Below the pieces are notes generated by a model, which was not told the origin of the DNA, did no database searches, and saw only the letters and a program-made list of their open reading frames with translations. From Streptomyces sp. NBC_00576 (lineage in GTDB: Bacteria; Actinomycetota; Actinomycetes; Streptomycetales; Streptomycetaceae), in the NCBI RefSeq assembly GCF_036345175.1, contig NZ_CP107780.1, positions 6,882,001 through 6,946,000 on the forward strand: a stretch of DNA of 64,000 bases. The letters run 5' to 3'. A program made the position numbers and the translations under genes. Of this stretch, positions 16,874-25,323 are shown piece after piece. The stretch's first letter is position 1. Every line of letters begins with the position of its first letter.

Positions 16874-17048
16874 GTTTGGGCGAGTCCCGTACTCGCCTCG
16901 ACGGCCGGGAGGGTCGTCGCCGGACAGGTCTCACCCGTCAAACTTTCCGGAGCGATCCTGGAGAGTAACTCCAGCAATACAAGTAGATCTTTATTCTCGC
17001 CCTCCGTCTGCACCTGGCGTGGGGCACTGACCCGGAGAACCTCATCCC

Positions 17049-17162
17049 ATGAAGGTCAAGCCGAGCGTCAAGAAGATCTGCGACAAGTGCAGGGTGATCC
17101 GCCGTCATGGTCGGGTCATGGTCATCTGCGAGAACCCGCGCCACAAGCAGCGCCAGGGCTGA
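17049..17162 (+). CDS. rpmJ: 50S ribosomal protein L36
   Basis: The 37-residue protein starts MKVKPSVKKICDKCRVIRRH, with CxxC plus a later Cys and His forming the zinc site (C+ type). It is the smallest ribosomal protein, in its usual place between infA and rpsM. Confidence 0.97.
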   Translation: MKVKPSVKKICDKCRVIRRHGRVMVICENPRHKQRQG

Positions 17163-17386
17163 CGCACGACCCACCTTCTGCACCCGCAGAAATTCGCGCG
17201 ACGCGAGCAGTACATGTTCATACGCAGGGCCCAGGTCCGAAGTTCGGTGATCCGTAGTTTGTAGTTCGATCATCGTTCAGTGGAGCTGACACCCCCGGTC
17301 GGAGGCCGGGGACCCAGTTCGTACCTCATACGGCGGCTGGGAAACGGCTTTGTGGAAGACCTCCGAACGACAACTGGAGCCATTGA

Positions 17387-17767
17387 ATGGCACGCGTTTC
17401 CGGTGTTGACATCCCGCGTGAAAAGCGTGTGGAGGTCGCCCTCACCTACGTGTTCGGCATCGGCCGGACCCTCTCCCAGCTGACGCTGGCGGAGACTGGC
17501 GTGGACCCGAACACCCGTGTTCGGGACCTCTCCGAGGAGCAGCTCGTCGCGATCCGCGAGTACGTGGACGCCAACATCAAGACCGAGGGTGACCTCCGTC
17601 GCGAGATCCAGGGCGACATTCGCCGCAAGATCGAGATCGGCTGCTACCAGGGTATTCGCCACCGCCGTGGCCTGCCCGTCCACGGTCAGCGCACCAGCAC
17701 GAACGCTCGTACCCGCAAGGGCCCGCGTCGCGCCATCGCCGGCAAGAAGAAGCCGGGCAAGAAGTAG
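17387..17767 (+). CDS. rpsM: 30S ribosomal protein S13
   Basis: The 126-residue protein begins MARVSGVDIPREKRVEVALT; the signature GLPVHGQRTSTNARTRKGPR is near the end, followed by a Lys-rich tail. It contacts P-site tRNA and S19. The 224-base spacer before it (17163-17386) contains a CCCCGG/CCGGGG hairpin near 17290-17310 and no gene. Confidence 0.98.
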   Translation: MARVSGVDIPREKRVEVALTYVFGIGRTLSQLTLAETGVDPNTRVRDLSEEQLVAIREYVDANIKTEGDLRREIQGDIRRKIEIGCYQGIRHRRGLPVHGQRTSTNARTRKGPRRAIAGKKKPGKK

Positions 17768-17836
17768 TCCTCAGCGGACAACGCTTCACCAGCGGTCTTC
17801 GCTGTAGGACCGACCACCTCCCCGTAGGAGAATTAG

Positions 17837-18241
17837 ATGCCCCCCAAGGGTCGTCAGGGCGCTGCCAAGAAGGTGCGCCGCAAGGAAAAGAAGAACGTCG
17901 CTCACGGGCACGCGCACATCAAGAGCACGTTCAACAACACGATCGTCTCGATCACCGACCCCGCGGGCAACGTGATCTCCTGGGCCTCCGCCGGCCATGT
18001 CGGCTTCAAGGGCTCGCGCAAGTCCACCCCCTTCGCCGCGCAGATGGCCGCTGAGTCGGCCGCCCGTCGCGCGCAGGAGCACGGCATGCGCAAGGTCGAC
18101 GTCTTCGTCAAGGGCCCGGGTTCGGGTCGCGAGACGGCCATCCGTTCGCTTCAGGCGACCGGTCTTGAGGTCGGCTCCATCCAGGACGTCACCCCCACCC
18201 CGCACAACGGCTGCCGTCCGCCCAAGCGCCGTCGCGTCTGA
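17837..18241 (+). CDS. rpsK: 30S ribosomal protein S11
   Basis: The 134-residue protein contains NVAHGHAHIKSTFNNTIVSI and ends VTPTPHNGCRPPKRRRV. It lies in the 30S platform. In many bacteria rpsD follows; here it does not, and rpoA is next. Confidence 0.98.
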   Translation: MPPKGRQGAAKKVRRKEKKNVAHGHAHIKSTFNNTIVSITDPAGNVISWASAGHVGFKGSRKSTPFAAQMAAESAARRAQEHGMRKVDVFVKGPGSGRETAIRSLQATGLEVGSIQDVTPTPHNGCRPPKRRRV

Positions 18242-18278
18242 TCTGACGTTCGGCTGCGGCTTGGCGGTTTGAGGTTTC

Positions 18279-18310
18279 GGGCGGTATGGCTCCTTGGAGC
18301 CGTATCGCCC
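18279..18310 (+). other. Stem-loop between rpsK and rpoA
   Basis: GGGCGGTATGGCTCC (18279-18293) pairs with GGAGCCGTATCGCCC (18296-18310) across a 2-base TT gap, 15 pairs with two wobbles. There is no T-tract. It occupies the position where rpsD stands in other phyla and could attenuate or process the alpha-operon transcript. Confidence 0.6.
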
Positions 18311-18371
18311 GTACCCTTGTAGTACTAGTCGGGCATCAAATAGCGGGTGTCCATGACTGAAGGATCTCAAA

Positions 18372-19394
18372 ATGCTGATCGCTCAGCGTCCCTCGTTGAC
18401 CGAAGAGGTCGTCGACGAGTTCCGCTCCCGGTTCATCATCGAGCCGCTGGAGCCGGGCTTCGGCTACACCCTCGGTAACTCCCTCCGCCGGACCCTTCTC
18501 TCGTCGATCCCGGGTGCGGCTGTCACCAGCATCCGTATCGACGGCGTTCTGCACGAGTTCACCACCGTGCCGGGTGTCAAGGAAGACGTCACCGACCTCA
18601 TCCTCAACCTCAAGCAGCTCGTCGTGAGCAGCGAGCAGGATGAGCCGGTCGTCATGTACCTGCGCAAGCAGGGCCCTGGTCTCGTCACTGCCGCCGACAT
18701 CGCGCCGCCGGCCGGTGTCGAGGTGCACAACCCCGACCTCGTCCTCGCCACGCTCAACGGCAAGGGCAAGCTGGAGATGGAGCTGACCGTCGAGCGCGGT
18801 CGCGGCTACGTCTCCGCAGTGCAGAACAAGCAGGTGGGTCAGGAGATCGGGCGTATCCCGGTCGACTCGATCTACTCGCCGGTTCTCAAGGTCACGTACA
18901 AGGTCGAGGCCACGCGTGTCGAGCAGCGCACCGACTTCGACAAGCTGATCGTCGACGTCGAGACCAAGCAGGCCATGCGCCCCCGGGACGCCATGGCTTC
19001 TGCCGGTAAGACGCTTGTCGAGCTGTTCGGGCTTGCCCGTGAGCTCAACATCGACGCCGAGGGCATCGACATGGGCCCGTCCCCGACCGATGCCGCGCTG
19101 GCTGCTGATCTTGCGCTGCCGATCGAGGAGCTCGAGCTCACCGTTCGGTCGTACAACTGCCTCAAGCGTGAGGGCATCCACTCCGTGGGTGAGCTCGTGG
19201 CTCGTTCCGAGGCGGACCTGCTCGACATCCGCAACTTCGGTGCGAAGTCGATCGACGAGGTCAAGGCTAAGCTCGCTGGGATGGGTCTTGCGCTCAAGGA
19301 CTCGCCTCCCGGGTTTGACCCGACCGCGGCCGTCGATGCCTTTGGTGCCGACGATGACGTGGATGCGGGCTTCGTGGAGACCGAGCAGTACTGA
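18372..19394 (+). CDS. rpoA: RNA polymerase alpha subunit
   Basis: The 340-residue protein has the alpha-NTD (dimerisation, FGYTLGNSLRRTLLSSIPGA near residues 36-55), then a linker, and the alpha-CTD near residues 250-320 with LTVRSYNCLKREGIHSVGEL. It ends in an acidic tail. The dimer nucleates RNA polymerase assembly, and the CTD contacts activators and UP elements. Confidence 0.98.
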   Translation: MLIAQRPSLTEEVVDEFRSRFIIEPLEPGFGYTLGNSLRRTLLSSIPGAAVTSIRIDGVLHEFTTVPGVKEDVTDLILNLKQLVVSSEQDEPVVMYLRKQGPGLVTAADIAPPAGVEVHNPDLVLATLNGKGKLEMELTVERGRGYVSAVQNKQVGQEIGRIPVDSIYSPVLKVTYKVEATRVEQRTDFDKLIVDVETKQAMRPRDAMASAGKTLVELFGLARELNIDAEGIDMGPSPTDAALAADLALPIEELELTVRSYNCLKREGIHSVGELVARSEADLLDIRNFGAKSIDEVKAKLAGMGLALKDSPPGFDPTAAVDAFGADDDVDAGFVETEQY

Positions 19395-19434
19395 GAGCTC
19401 GGGACTCGCGGTTTGATTTTGGGTGCGGGTGCGC

Positions 19435-19449
19435 TGTGGCTTGTCGCGC
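19435..19449 (+). repeat. Copy 1 of a short interspersed element
   Basis: TGTGGCTTGTCGCGC occurs here and again at 25267-25281, both times just after a GGG(C)TGCGGGT-type run and just before a C-rich G/C stretch. Both copies are downstream of a gene end (rpoA, glmM). This is a familiar intergenic sequence in Streptomyces genomes. Confidence 0.6.
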
Positions 19450-19601
19450 CCCACGCGACGGAGTCGCATATCGACACCGCCCCGCGCCCCTTCCGGGATC
19501 GCCCCTTCGGGGCTGCTCCCGGATCTCCGACAGGTGATCGCCTGCTCGGACACTGACTCTGGTACCTGATACGGCCGGGGCAGACAACAAGGAGAAAGAT
19601 C

Positions 19602-20123
19602 ATGCCGAAGCCCGCCAAGGGTGCCCGTCTGGGCGGCAGTGCCGCGCACGAGAAGCTGCTTCTTGCGAACCTCGCGAAGTCGCTCTTCGAGCACGGCAAG
19701 ATCACGACCACCGAGGCGAAGGCGCGCCGGCTTCGTCCGTACGCCGAGCGTCTGGTCACCAAGGCGAAGAAGGGCGACCTTCACAACCGCCGTCAGGTGC
19801 TCCAGGTCATCACGGACAAGAGCATCGTCCACACGCTCTTCACCGAGATCGGCCCGCGCTACGAGAACCGCCCGGGTGGCTACACCCGTATCACCAAGAT
19901 CGGTAACCGTCGTGGCGACAACGCGCCCATGGCTGTCATCGAGCTGGTGGAGGCCCTGACCGTGGCCCAGCAGGCCACCGGTGAGGCCGAGGCGGCGACC
20001 AAGCGTGCCGTCAAGGAAGACACCCTCAAGAAGGACGCCCCGGTTGAGACCGAGGCTGCCGAAGAGGTCGTCGAGGACGCCAAGCCGGCCGACGAGGCCG
20101 CCGAGGAGTCCAAGGACGCGTAA
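19602..20123 (+). CDS. rplQ: 50S ribosomal protein L17 with acidic tail
   Basis: The protein has 173 residues. The L17 core is MPKPAKGARLGGSAAHEKLL to IELVEALTVA, about 120 residues. It is followed by about 50 residues rich in Ala, Glu and Lys, ending EEVVEDAKPADEAAEESKDA, not found in E. coli L17. An intrinsic terminator follows. Confidence 0.97.
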   Translation: MPKPAKGARLGGSAAHEKLLLANLAKSLFEHGKITTTEAKARRLRPYAERLVTKAKKGDLHNRRQVLQVITDKSIVHTLFTEIGPRYENRPGGYTRITKIGNRRGDNAPMAVIELVEALTVAQQATGEAEAATKRAVKEDTLKKDAPVETEAAEEVVEDAKPADEAAEESKDA

Positions 20124-20157
20124 GCGTCTGCGGGACACAGTCCCGCGCCCCCTTAGA

Positions 20158-20195
20158 AGCGGGTCCGTTCCTTTCGAGGGCGGGCCCGCTTTTTT
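20158..20195 (+). terminator. Intrinsic terminator after rplQ
   Basis: AGCGGGTCCG (20158-20167) pairs with CGGGCCCGCT (20181-20190, one G-T), followed by a run of T to 20195. It is a canonical terminator ending the alpha operon, with truA just beyond. Confidence 0.85.
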
Positions 20196-20215
20196 GTTGC
20201 TGAGAGGATCTCCGT

Positions 20216-21073
20216 GTGAGCGATGACGTACAGCCCGGGTTCGTACGGGTGCGGCTGGACCTTTCCTACGACGGGACCGCGTTCTCCGGGTGGGCCAAGC
20301 AGGCCGGGGGACGGCGGACCGTACAGGGGGAGATCGAGGACGCCCTGCGGACCGTGACGCGGTCCGGGGAGACCGCGTACGAACTGACAGTGGCCGGGCG
20401 TACCGATGCCGGGGTGCATGCGCGAGGGCAGGTCGCCCACGTCGATCTGCCCGCTGAGCTGTGGGGCGAGCACCAGGAGAAGTTGCTCAAGCGGCTTGCC
20501 GGGCGGCTCGGCAAAGATGTGCGGGTGTGGCGTGTTGCCGAGGCGCCGGTTGGGTTCAATGCTCGGTTTGCTGCTTTGTGGCGGCGTTACGTGTACCGGG
20601 TCGGTGATCGGGCCGGTGGTGTGGATCCGCTGTTGCGCAACCATGTGCTCTGGCACGACTGGGAGTTGGATGTCCTCGCGATGGACGCCGCCGCCAAGTC
20701 CCTTGTGGGGGAACATGACTTCGCCGCGTACGCGAAGAAGCGCGAGGGCGCGTCGACGGTTCGCGAGATCCTCGACTTCGGGGTGCGCCGGCGGCTGGAC
20801 GGCATCGTCGAGATCGAGGTACGCGCCGACGCCTTCTGCCACAACCAGGTGCGGTCCATGGTCGGCGCGCTGCTGTTCGTGGGCGACGGGCATCGGGGGG
20901 TGGAGTGGCCCAGGAAGGTTCTCGACGGTCGCGTGCGGGACAGTGCCGTGCATGTCGTACGGCCGTATGGGCTGACCTTGGAGGAGGTCGCCTATCCGGC
21001 GGACGAGTTGCTTGCCGGGCGCCAGCTTGAGGCTCGGCGGGTGCGGGGCGAGGTGCACCGAGGAGCTTCCTGA
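20216..21073 (+). CDS. truA: tRNA pseudouridine(38-40) synthase TruA
   Basis: The 285-residue enzyme isomerises U38-U40 in the tRNA anticodon arm. Family motifs are LDLSYDGTAFSGWAKQ near the start and the catalytic Asp in VAGRTDAGVHARGQVAHVDL. GTG 20216 has GAGAGGA upstream; GTG 20214 is out of frame. It is commonly next to rplQ. Confidence 0.96.
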   Translation: MSDDVQPGFVRVRLDLSYDGTAFSGWAKQAGGRRTVQGEIEDALRTVTRSGETAYELTVAGRTDAGVHARGQVAHVDLPAELWGEHQEKLLKRLAGRLGKDVRVWRVAEAPVGFNARFAALWRRYVYRVGDRAGGVDPLLRNHVLWHDWELDVLAMDAAAKSLVGEHDFAAYAKKREGASTVREILDFGVRRRLDGIVEIEVRADAFCHNQVRSMVGALLFVGDGHRGVEWPRKVLDGRVRDSAVHVVRPYGLTLEEVAYPADELLAGRQLEARRVRGEVHRGAS

Positions 21074-21085
21074 AGTAGGCGGGGG

Positions 21086-21140
21086 CGGCCGTTTCGCGTC
21101 ATCCCGTGACGAAACGGCCGACGATCGGTGATCGTCGGCC
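21086..21140. terminator. Two overlapping hairpins between convergent genes
   Basis: CGGCCGTTTCG (21086-21096) can pair with CGAAACGGCCG (21110-21120). Alternatively GGCCGACGATC (21116-21126) pairs with GATCGTCGGCC (21130-21140) across a 3-base loop. The two share GGCCG at 21116-21120, so only one forms at a time. They most likely act as a bidirectional terminator for truA and the minus-strand gene. Confidence 0.7.
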
Positions 21141-21159
21141 ATTTCGGGGGGCGTACCTA

Positions 21160-22113
21160 CTACTGGCTGGCCGCCGAGGCCTGTGCCTCGCCGCGCCGTC
21201 TGATCTGGCGGAAGGCGAACTCGGCCAGGTCGTCGCCGGTGGTGAAGACCGGCGTGCTCTTCGTCGTCACGTTCTTGCCGTCGGTGAAACCGGAGATCGT
21301 GAAGTAGGCGTAGCGGCCGTAGGAGTTGGTCGTCGAGCGGCAGATCGCCGCGCGGCAGAAGGTCGGGACACCGCCACCGGACAGGGACTCGACGATGCTC
21401 TTCTTGTCCGCCGTGGCCTTGACCTTCGTGGCCTGGGCCTCGGTGTCGAAGACGGCCACGCCGACCGTCACCGCGATGCCGTCCTTGCTGTACGTGACGC
21501 GCAGGAAGCGCGTGCACCTGTTGTCCTTGAGGATCTTCGGAAGGGTGTTCTTCGCGGCCGACGCACAGTTCGTCGTGTCGGCGGTCGGGCCCTTCTTGTA
21601 GAGGCGCTCGCCCATCGTCAGCTGCGTACCGGGGAAGAGGACGTCCGGAGCCAGGGGCGCCGTGTCCTTCTTCACACTGGATATGAAGTCCTTCGGATCC
21701 AGCGGTGGCGGGGCGCTGGTCGGTGCGAACGACGGTGCCGCCGAGGCGGTGTCGCTCGGGATGGCCGCGGTGGGGGGCAGGCCGGAGGTCGGTTTGTTGG
21801 AGGCCTCGCTGTTGCCGTCCGCGTTGACCACGGCCATGGCGACGGCCGCGCCCACACCGACGGTGGCCACCGCGGCCCCGACGATCAGCAGGAGTCTGCG
21901 GCGTCTGTTACGGGTCTCGGACGCGTCGGCGAGCGCCGCCCAGTCGGGGGCCTGGTCGCCGAACTGACCGCCCCACGGCTGCTGCTGCGGGGCCCGGCCG
22001 TTCTGGTCTTCCCAGGACGGCTGCGAGGTCCGGCCGCTCTGGTCGTCCCACGGTTGTTGCGGGTTACTCGGTTTCCAGGGATCCCACTGAGGTCCCCCCT
22101 GCCCAAAGCTCAT
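21160..22113 (-). CDS. Membrane-anchored protein with Pro/Gln-rich cytoplasmic tail
   Basis: The 317-residue protein is unnamed. Residues 1-65 are rich in Gln, Pro, Trp and Gly (GGPQWDPWKPSNPQQPWDD). An Arg-rich stop (RNRRRR) and one transmembrane helix (LLLIVGAAVATVGVGAAVAM) follow, then a Ser/Pro/Ala linker and an extracellular domain with four Cys (TNCASA, NRCTRF, TFCRAAICR). It faces outward with its N-terminus inside. The domain resembles exported Streptomyces proteins of unknown role. It is transcribed alone, convergent to truA. Confidence 0.75.
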   Translation of the reverse strand: MSFGQGGPQWDPWKPSNPQQPWDDQSGRTSQPSWEDQNGRAPQQQPWGGQFGDQAPDWAALADASETRNRRRRLLLIVGAAVATVGVGAAVAMAVVNADGNSEASNKPTSGLPPTAAIPSDTASAAPSFAPTSAPPPLDPKDFISSVKKDTAPLAPDVLFPGTQLTMGERLYKKGPTADTTNCASAAKNTLPKILKDNRCTRFLRVTYSKDGIAVTVGVAVFDTEAQATKVKATADKKSIVESLSGGGVPTFCRAAICRSTTNSYGRYAYFTISGFTDGKNVTTKSTPVFTTGDDLAEFAFRQIRRRGEAQASAASQ

Positions 22114-22530
22114 GGGCGCATCTTAGACGCCGTGCAACCCCTGTGCCGATGCGTCTCAGGGCCTTCTCATGGGCCACAGGGGCAACGCGGTCGGGGTTCG
22201 GTCGGGGTTCAGGAGGGTTTCTCACGCACCGGCCCGTACTGTCCGTTGCGGCGGTCGTTGGGCGGGTCTACACGTGGCCGTCTGCTTGCGTTCGCCCGGT
22301 GCCCGCCGGGCTCGTTTTGACCCGTCCGGGGCTGCGCGGGTAGCCTGGGCGTTCGTTATGCGTATCGGCTTGGTCGTTCTCACACGAGAGGCCCTTACGT
22401 AGGTTCCCTGGAGCAGTTTCCAGTGGGCGGCATACGGGCATTGTTCCCGGCACTGTCGTCCCCAGCTGCACGATCGCTTCAGTGATGCCATGTGTCAGGA
22501 CCCATCCACTGAAGAAGCGAAGGCTACGAA
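22114..22530. other. Divergent control region of the 21160-22113 gene and rplM
   Basis: The 417 bases have no gene. They include a good promoter for rplM (listed separately) and a leader of about 180 nt for rplM. I see no obvious L13-leader structure. Confidence 0.5.
22317..22346 (+). promoter_or_regulatory. Probable rplM-rpsI promoter
   Basis: TTGACC (22317-22322), an 18-base spacer and TAGCCT (22341-22346) match the Streptomyces housekeeping pattern. It lies about 185 bases before the rplM GTG. Confidence 0.5.
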
Positions 22531-22974
22531 GTGCGTACGTTCAGCCCTAAGCCCGGCGACATCACTCGCCAGTGGTACGTCATCGACGCCCAGGATGTCG
22601 TCCTGGGCCGTCTGGCCACCACTGCCGCGAACATTCTGCGCGGCAAGCACAAGCCGATTTACGCGCCCCACGTCGACGCTGGTGACTTCGTCATCATCAT
22701 CAACGCCGACAAGGTGCACCTCTCCGGCAACAAGAAGACCCAGAAGATGGCGTACCGCCACTCCGGTTACCCGGGTGGTCTGCGTTCCGTCCGTTACGAC
22801 GAGCTTCTGGCGAAGAACCCCGAGAAGGCCGTCGAGAAGGCCATCAAGGGCATGATCCCCAAGAACACCCTGGGCCGTCAGTGCCTGTCGAAGCTGAAGG
22901 TCTACTCGGGCGACCAGCACCCCCACGCTGCCCAGCAGCCGGTGCCGTTCGAGATCACCCAGGTCGCGCAGTAG
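22531..22974 (+). CDS. rplM: 50S ribosomal protein L13
   Basis: The 147-residue protein has a GTG start and the family sequence QWYVIDAQDVVLGRLATTAA and the C-terminal CLSKLKVYSGDQHPHAAQQP. It is an early 50S assembly protein, paired with rpsI as usual. Confidence 0.98.
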   Translation: MRTFSPKPGDITRQWYVIDAQDVVLGRLATTAANILRGKHKPIYAPHVDAGDFVIIINADKVHLSGNKKTQKMAYRHSGYPGGLRSVRYDELLAKNPEKAVEKAIKGMIPKNTLGRQCLSKLKVYSGDQHPHAAQQPVPFEITQVAQ

Positions 22975-23016
22975 TTCCGGCCACCCCCTAAGACGTAAAG
23001 AATTCTGAGGAGAATC

Positions 23017-23553
23017 GTGGCCGAGACCACTGTCGAGCAGCCGCTCGACGAGAACGCCGATGTCGAGTTCGAGAACGCCGACGTCGAGAGCTACACCACC
23101 GAGTCCGAGGCGCCCGTCGTCGAGGGCGAGTACGCGGAGGCCCTTGACGGTCGCTTCGGCGACCCGCAGCCGGCCGCCGGCCTGGGCCGTCGCAAGAACG
23201 CCATCGCCCGCGTCCGGATCGTCCCGGGCACCGGCAAGTGGAAGATCAACGGTCGCACCCTTGAGGACTACTTCCCCAACAAGGTGCACCAGCAGGAAGT
23301 CAACGAGCCCTTCAAGGTGCTCGAGCTCGACAACCGCTACGACGTTGTCGCCCGCATCACGGGTGGCGGCGTCTCCGGTCAGGCCGGTGCCCTGCGCCTC
23401 GGCGTGGCCCGCGCGCTGAACGAGGCCGACGTGGACAACAACCGCGGCGCCCTCAAGAAGGCCGGCTTCCTCCGTCGCGACGACCGTGCGGTCGAGCGCA
23501 AGAAGGCCGGTCTCAAGAAGGCCCGCAAGGCCCCGCAGTACAGCAAGCGTTAA
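23017..23553 (+). CDS. rpsI: 30S ribosomal protein S9 with acidic N-terminal extension
   Basis: The protein has 178 residues. The S9 core begins at GLGRRKNAIARVRIVPGTGK (near residue 56) and ends with the tRNA-contacting tail KKARKAPQYSKR. About 50 acidic residues (ENADVEFENADVESYTTESE) precede it, absent from E. coli S9. GTG 23017 has a clear GAGGAGA, so the extension is likely translated. Confidence 0.97.
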   Translation: MAETTVEQPLDENADVEFENADVESYTTESEAPVVEGEYAEALDGRFGDPQPAAGLGRRKNAIARVRIVPGTGKWKINGRTLEDYFPNKVHQQEVNEPFKVLELDNRYDVVARITGGGVSGQAGALRLGVARALNEADVDNNRGALKKAGFLRRDDRAVERKKAGLKKARKAPQYSKR

Positions 23554-23595
23554 TCGCTCCGCTGTTCTCGGACGTTTCATACGTCTCGTACGCAT

Positions 23596-23628
23596 CGCCC
23601 CGGCGGCACTTTTCGTGCCGTCGGGGCG
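23596..23628 (+). terminator. Terminator after rpsI
   Basis: A 14-bp stem (23596-23609 with 23615-23628, one G-T) around TTTTC is followed by GTTCGTTT. It ends rplM-rpsI. The rest of the 298-base gap to glmM has no gene or clear promoter. Confidence 0.8.
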
Positions 23629-23851
23629 GTTCGTTTACAGGGGACGTTACTTATCAGAGGCTCATGGCTACCTATCACAGGCCTGCGGCGCAGGTTTGCG
23701 GAACGATCCCGACAGCTTGGAAACAGGCACAGGGGATATACGTAGCCAGGTCCGGCATGGACACTCGGCATGAGCCGCACGACACACAGGCCCCTCAGCG
23801 CATGAGCCGTATGTACAGTGCGCACATTCCCAGCACCTTCGGAGGACACCA

Positions 23852-25210
23852 GTGGGACGACTCTTCGGCACGGACGGCGTGCGCGGTGTCGCCAACGCGG
23901 ACCTGACAGCCGAGATGGCTCTCGGCCTGTCCGTAGCGGCGGCCCACGTACTCGCCGAGGCGGGTTCGTTCGAGGGCCACCGGCCGGTCGCCGTGGTCGG
24001 ACGGGACCCACGTGCGTCAGGAGAGTTCCTGGAGGCCGCCGTGGTCGCGGGCCTCGCCAGCGCGGGCGTCGACGTTCTGCTGGTCGGTGTGCTGCCCACC
24101 CCGGCGGTCGCGTTCCTCACCGCCGAGCTGGGCGCCGACCTCGGCGTGATGCTCTCCGCCAGCCACAACGCCATGCCCGACAACGGCGTCAAGTTCCTGG
24201 CCCGTGGCGGCCACAAACTCGACGACGAGCTGGAGGAGCGGATCGAGACCACGTACGAGGAGCACCGCACCGGCGCTCCCTGGGACCGCCCGACCGGCGG
24301 GGGCGTGGGCCGCGTGCGGTCGTACGACGAGGGCTTCGAGCAGTACGTCTCCCATCTCGTCGGCGCGCTTCCTAACCGACTGGACGGTCTGAAGGTGGTG
24401 CTGGACGAGGCGCACGGCGCTGCCAGTCTGGTCTCACCCGAGGTGTTCACCCGGGCCGGTGCCGAGATCGTCACCATCGGCGCGGATCCGGACGGCCTCA
24501 ACATCAACGACGGCTACGGGTCCACCCACCTCGGCAAGCTCCAGGCCGCCGTCCTCGAACACGGCGCCGACCTGGGCATCGCTCACGACGGCGACGCCGA
24601 CCGCTGCCTCGCCGTCGACCACACCGGCGCGGAGGTGGACGGCGACCAGATCATGGCCGTACTCGCGCTGGCGATGCGGGAGCGGTCCGCACTGCGCGCC
24701 GACACCGTGGTCGCGACGGTCATGTCCAACCTGGGCTTCAAACTGGCGATGGAGCGCGAGGGGCTGTCCATCATCCAGACGGCGGTCGGGGACCGGTACG
24801 TCCTGGAGGAGATGAAGGAGCACGGGTACGCGCTCGGCGGCGAGCAGTCCGGGCATGTGATCATCTGGGATCACGCCACGACGGGTGACGGGACGCTGAC
24901 GGGGCTGTTGCTGGCGGCTCGGGTCGCGCAGACCGGTCGTACGCTGCGGGATCTTGCGGCAGTGATGGAGCGGTTGCCGCAGGTGCTGGTGAATGTGCCG
25001 GATGTTGACCGGACGCGGGTGGGGTCGTCTGCGGAGCTGACGGCCGCGGTGGCGGAGGCTGAGCGGGAACTTGGGGCTACGGGGCGGGTGTTGTTGCGGC
25101 CTTCCGGGACTGAGCCGTTGGTTCGGGTGATGGTTGAGGCTGCGGATATTGATCAGGCTCGGTCTGTGGCTGGGCGGTTGGCGGATGTTGTGAAGTCGGC
25201 GTTGGGGTAG
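23852..25210 (+). CDS. glmM: Phosphoglucosamine mutase
   Basis: The 452-residue enzyme converts glucosamine-6-P to glucosamine-1-P for UDP-GlcNAc. It starts MGRLFGTDGVRGVANADLTA. The phosphoserine loop SASHN has its Ser at residue 104, the Mg loop is DGDADR, and the C-terminal phosphate-binding loop is RPSGTEPLVRVM. GTG start with GGAGGA at 23841-23846. Its pathway partner glmS is 3 kb downstream. Confidence 0.97.
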   Translation: MGRLFGTDGVRGVANADLTAEMALGLSVAAAHVLAEAGSFEGHRPVAVVGRDPRASGEFLEAAVVAGLASAGVDVLLVGVLPTPAVAFLTAELGADLGVMLSASHNAMPDNGVKFLARGGHKLDDELEERIETTYEEHRTGAPWDRPTGGGVGRVRSYDEGFEQYVSHLVGALPNRLDGLKVVLDEAHGAASLVSPEVFTRAGAEIVTIGADPDGLNINDGYGSTHLGKLQAAVLEHGADLGIAHDGDADRCLAVDHTGAEVDGDQIMAVLALAMRERSALRADTVVATVMSNLGFKLAMEREGLSIIQTAVGDRYVLEEMKEHGYALGGEQSGHVIIWDHATTGDGTLTGLLLAARVAQTGRTLRDLAAVMERLPQVLVNVPDVDRTRVGSSAELTAAVAEAERELGATGRVLLRPSGTEPLVRVMVEAADIDQARSVAGRLADVVKSALG

Positions 25211-25266
25211 TTCGCGGTGCCGGGTTGGGGGTGGGGGATCTGTTTCGTCGCGGGCTGCGGGTTCGT

Positions 25267-25281
25267 TGTGGCTTGTCGCGC
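25267..25281 (+). repeat. Copy 2 of the short interspersed element
   Basis: TGTGGCTTGTCGCGC, the same as at 19435-19449, is followed here by the AGTTCCCCGCGCCCCTG extension. It lies in the convergent gap between glmM and the DUF389 gene. Confidence 0.6.
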
Positions 25282-25323
25282 AGTTCCCCGCGCCCCTGTC
25301 GGGCGCGTTTGTGCCAGCGCGTC

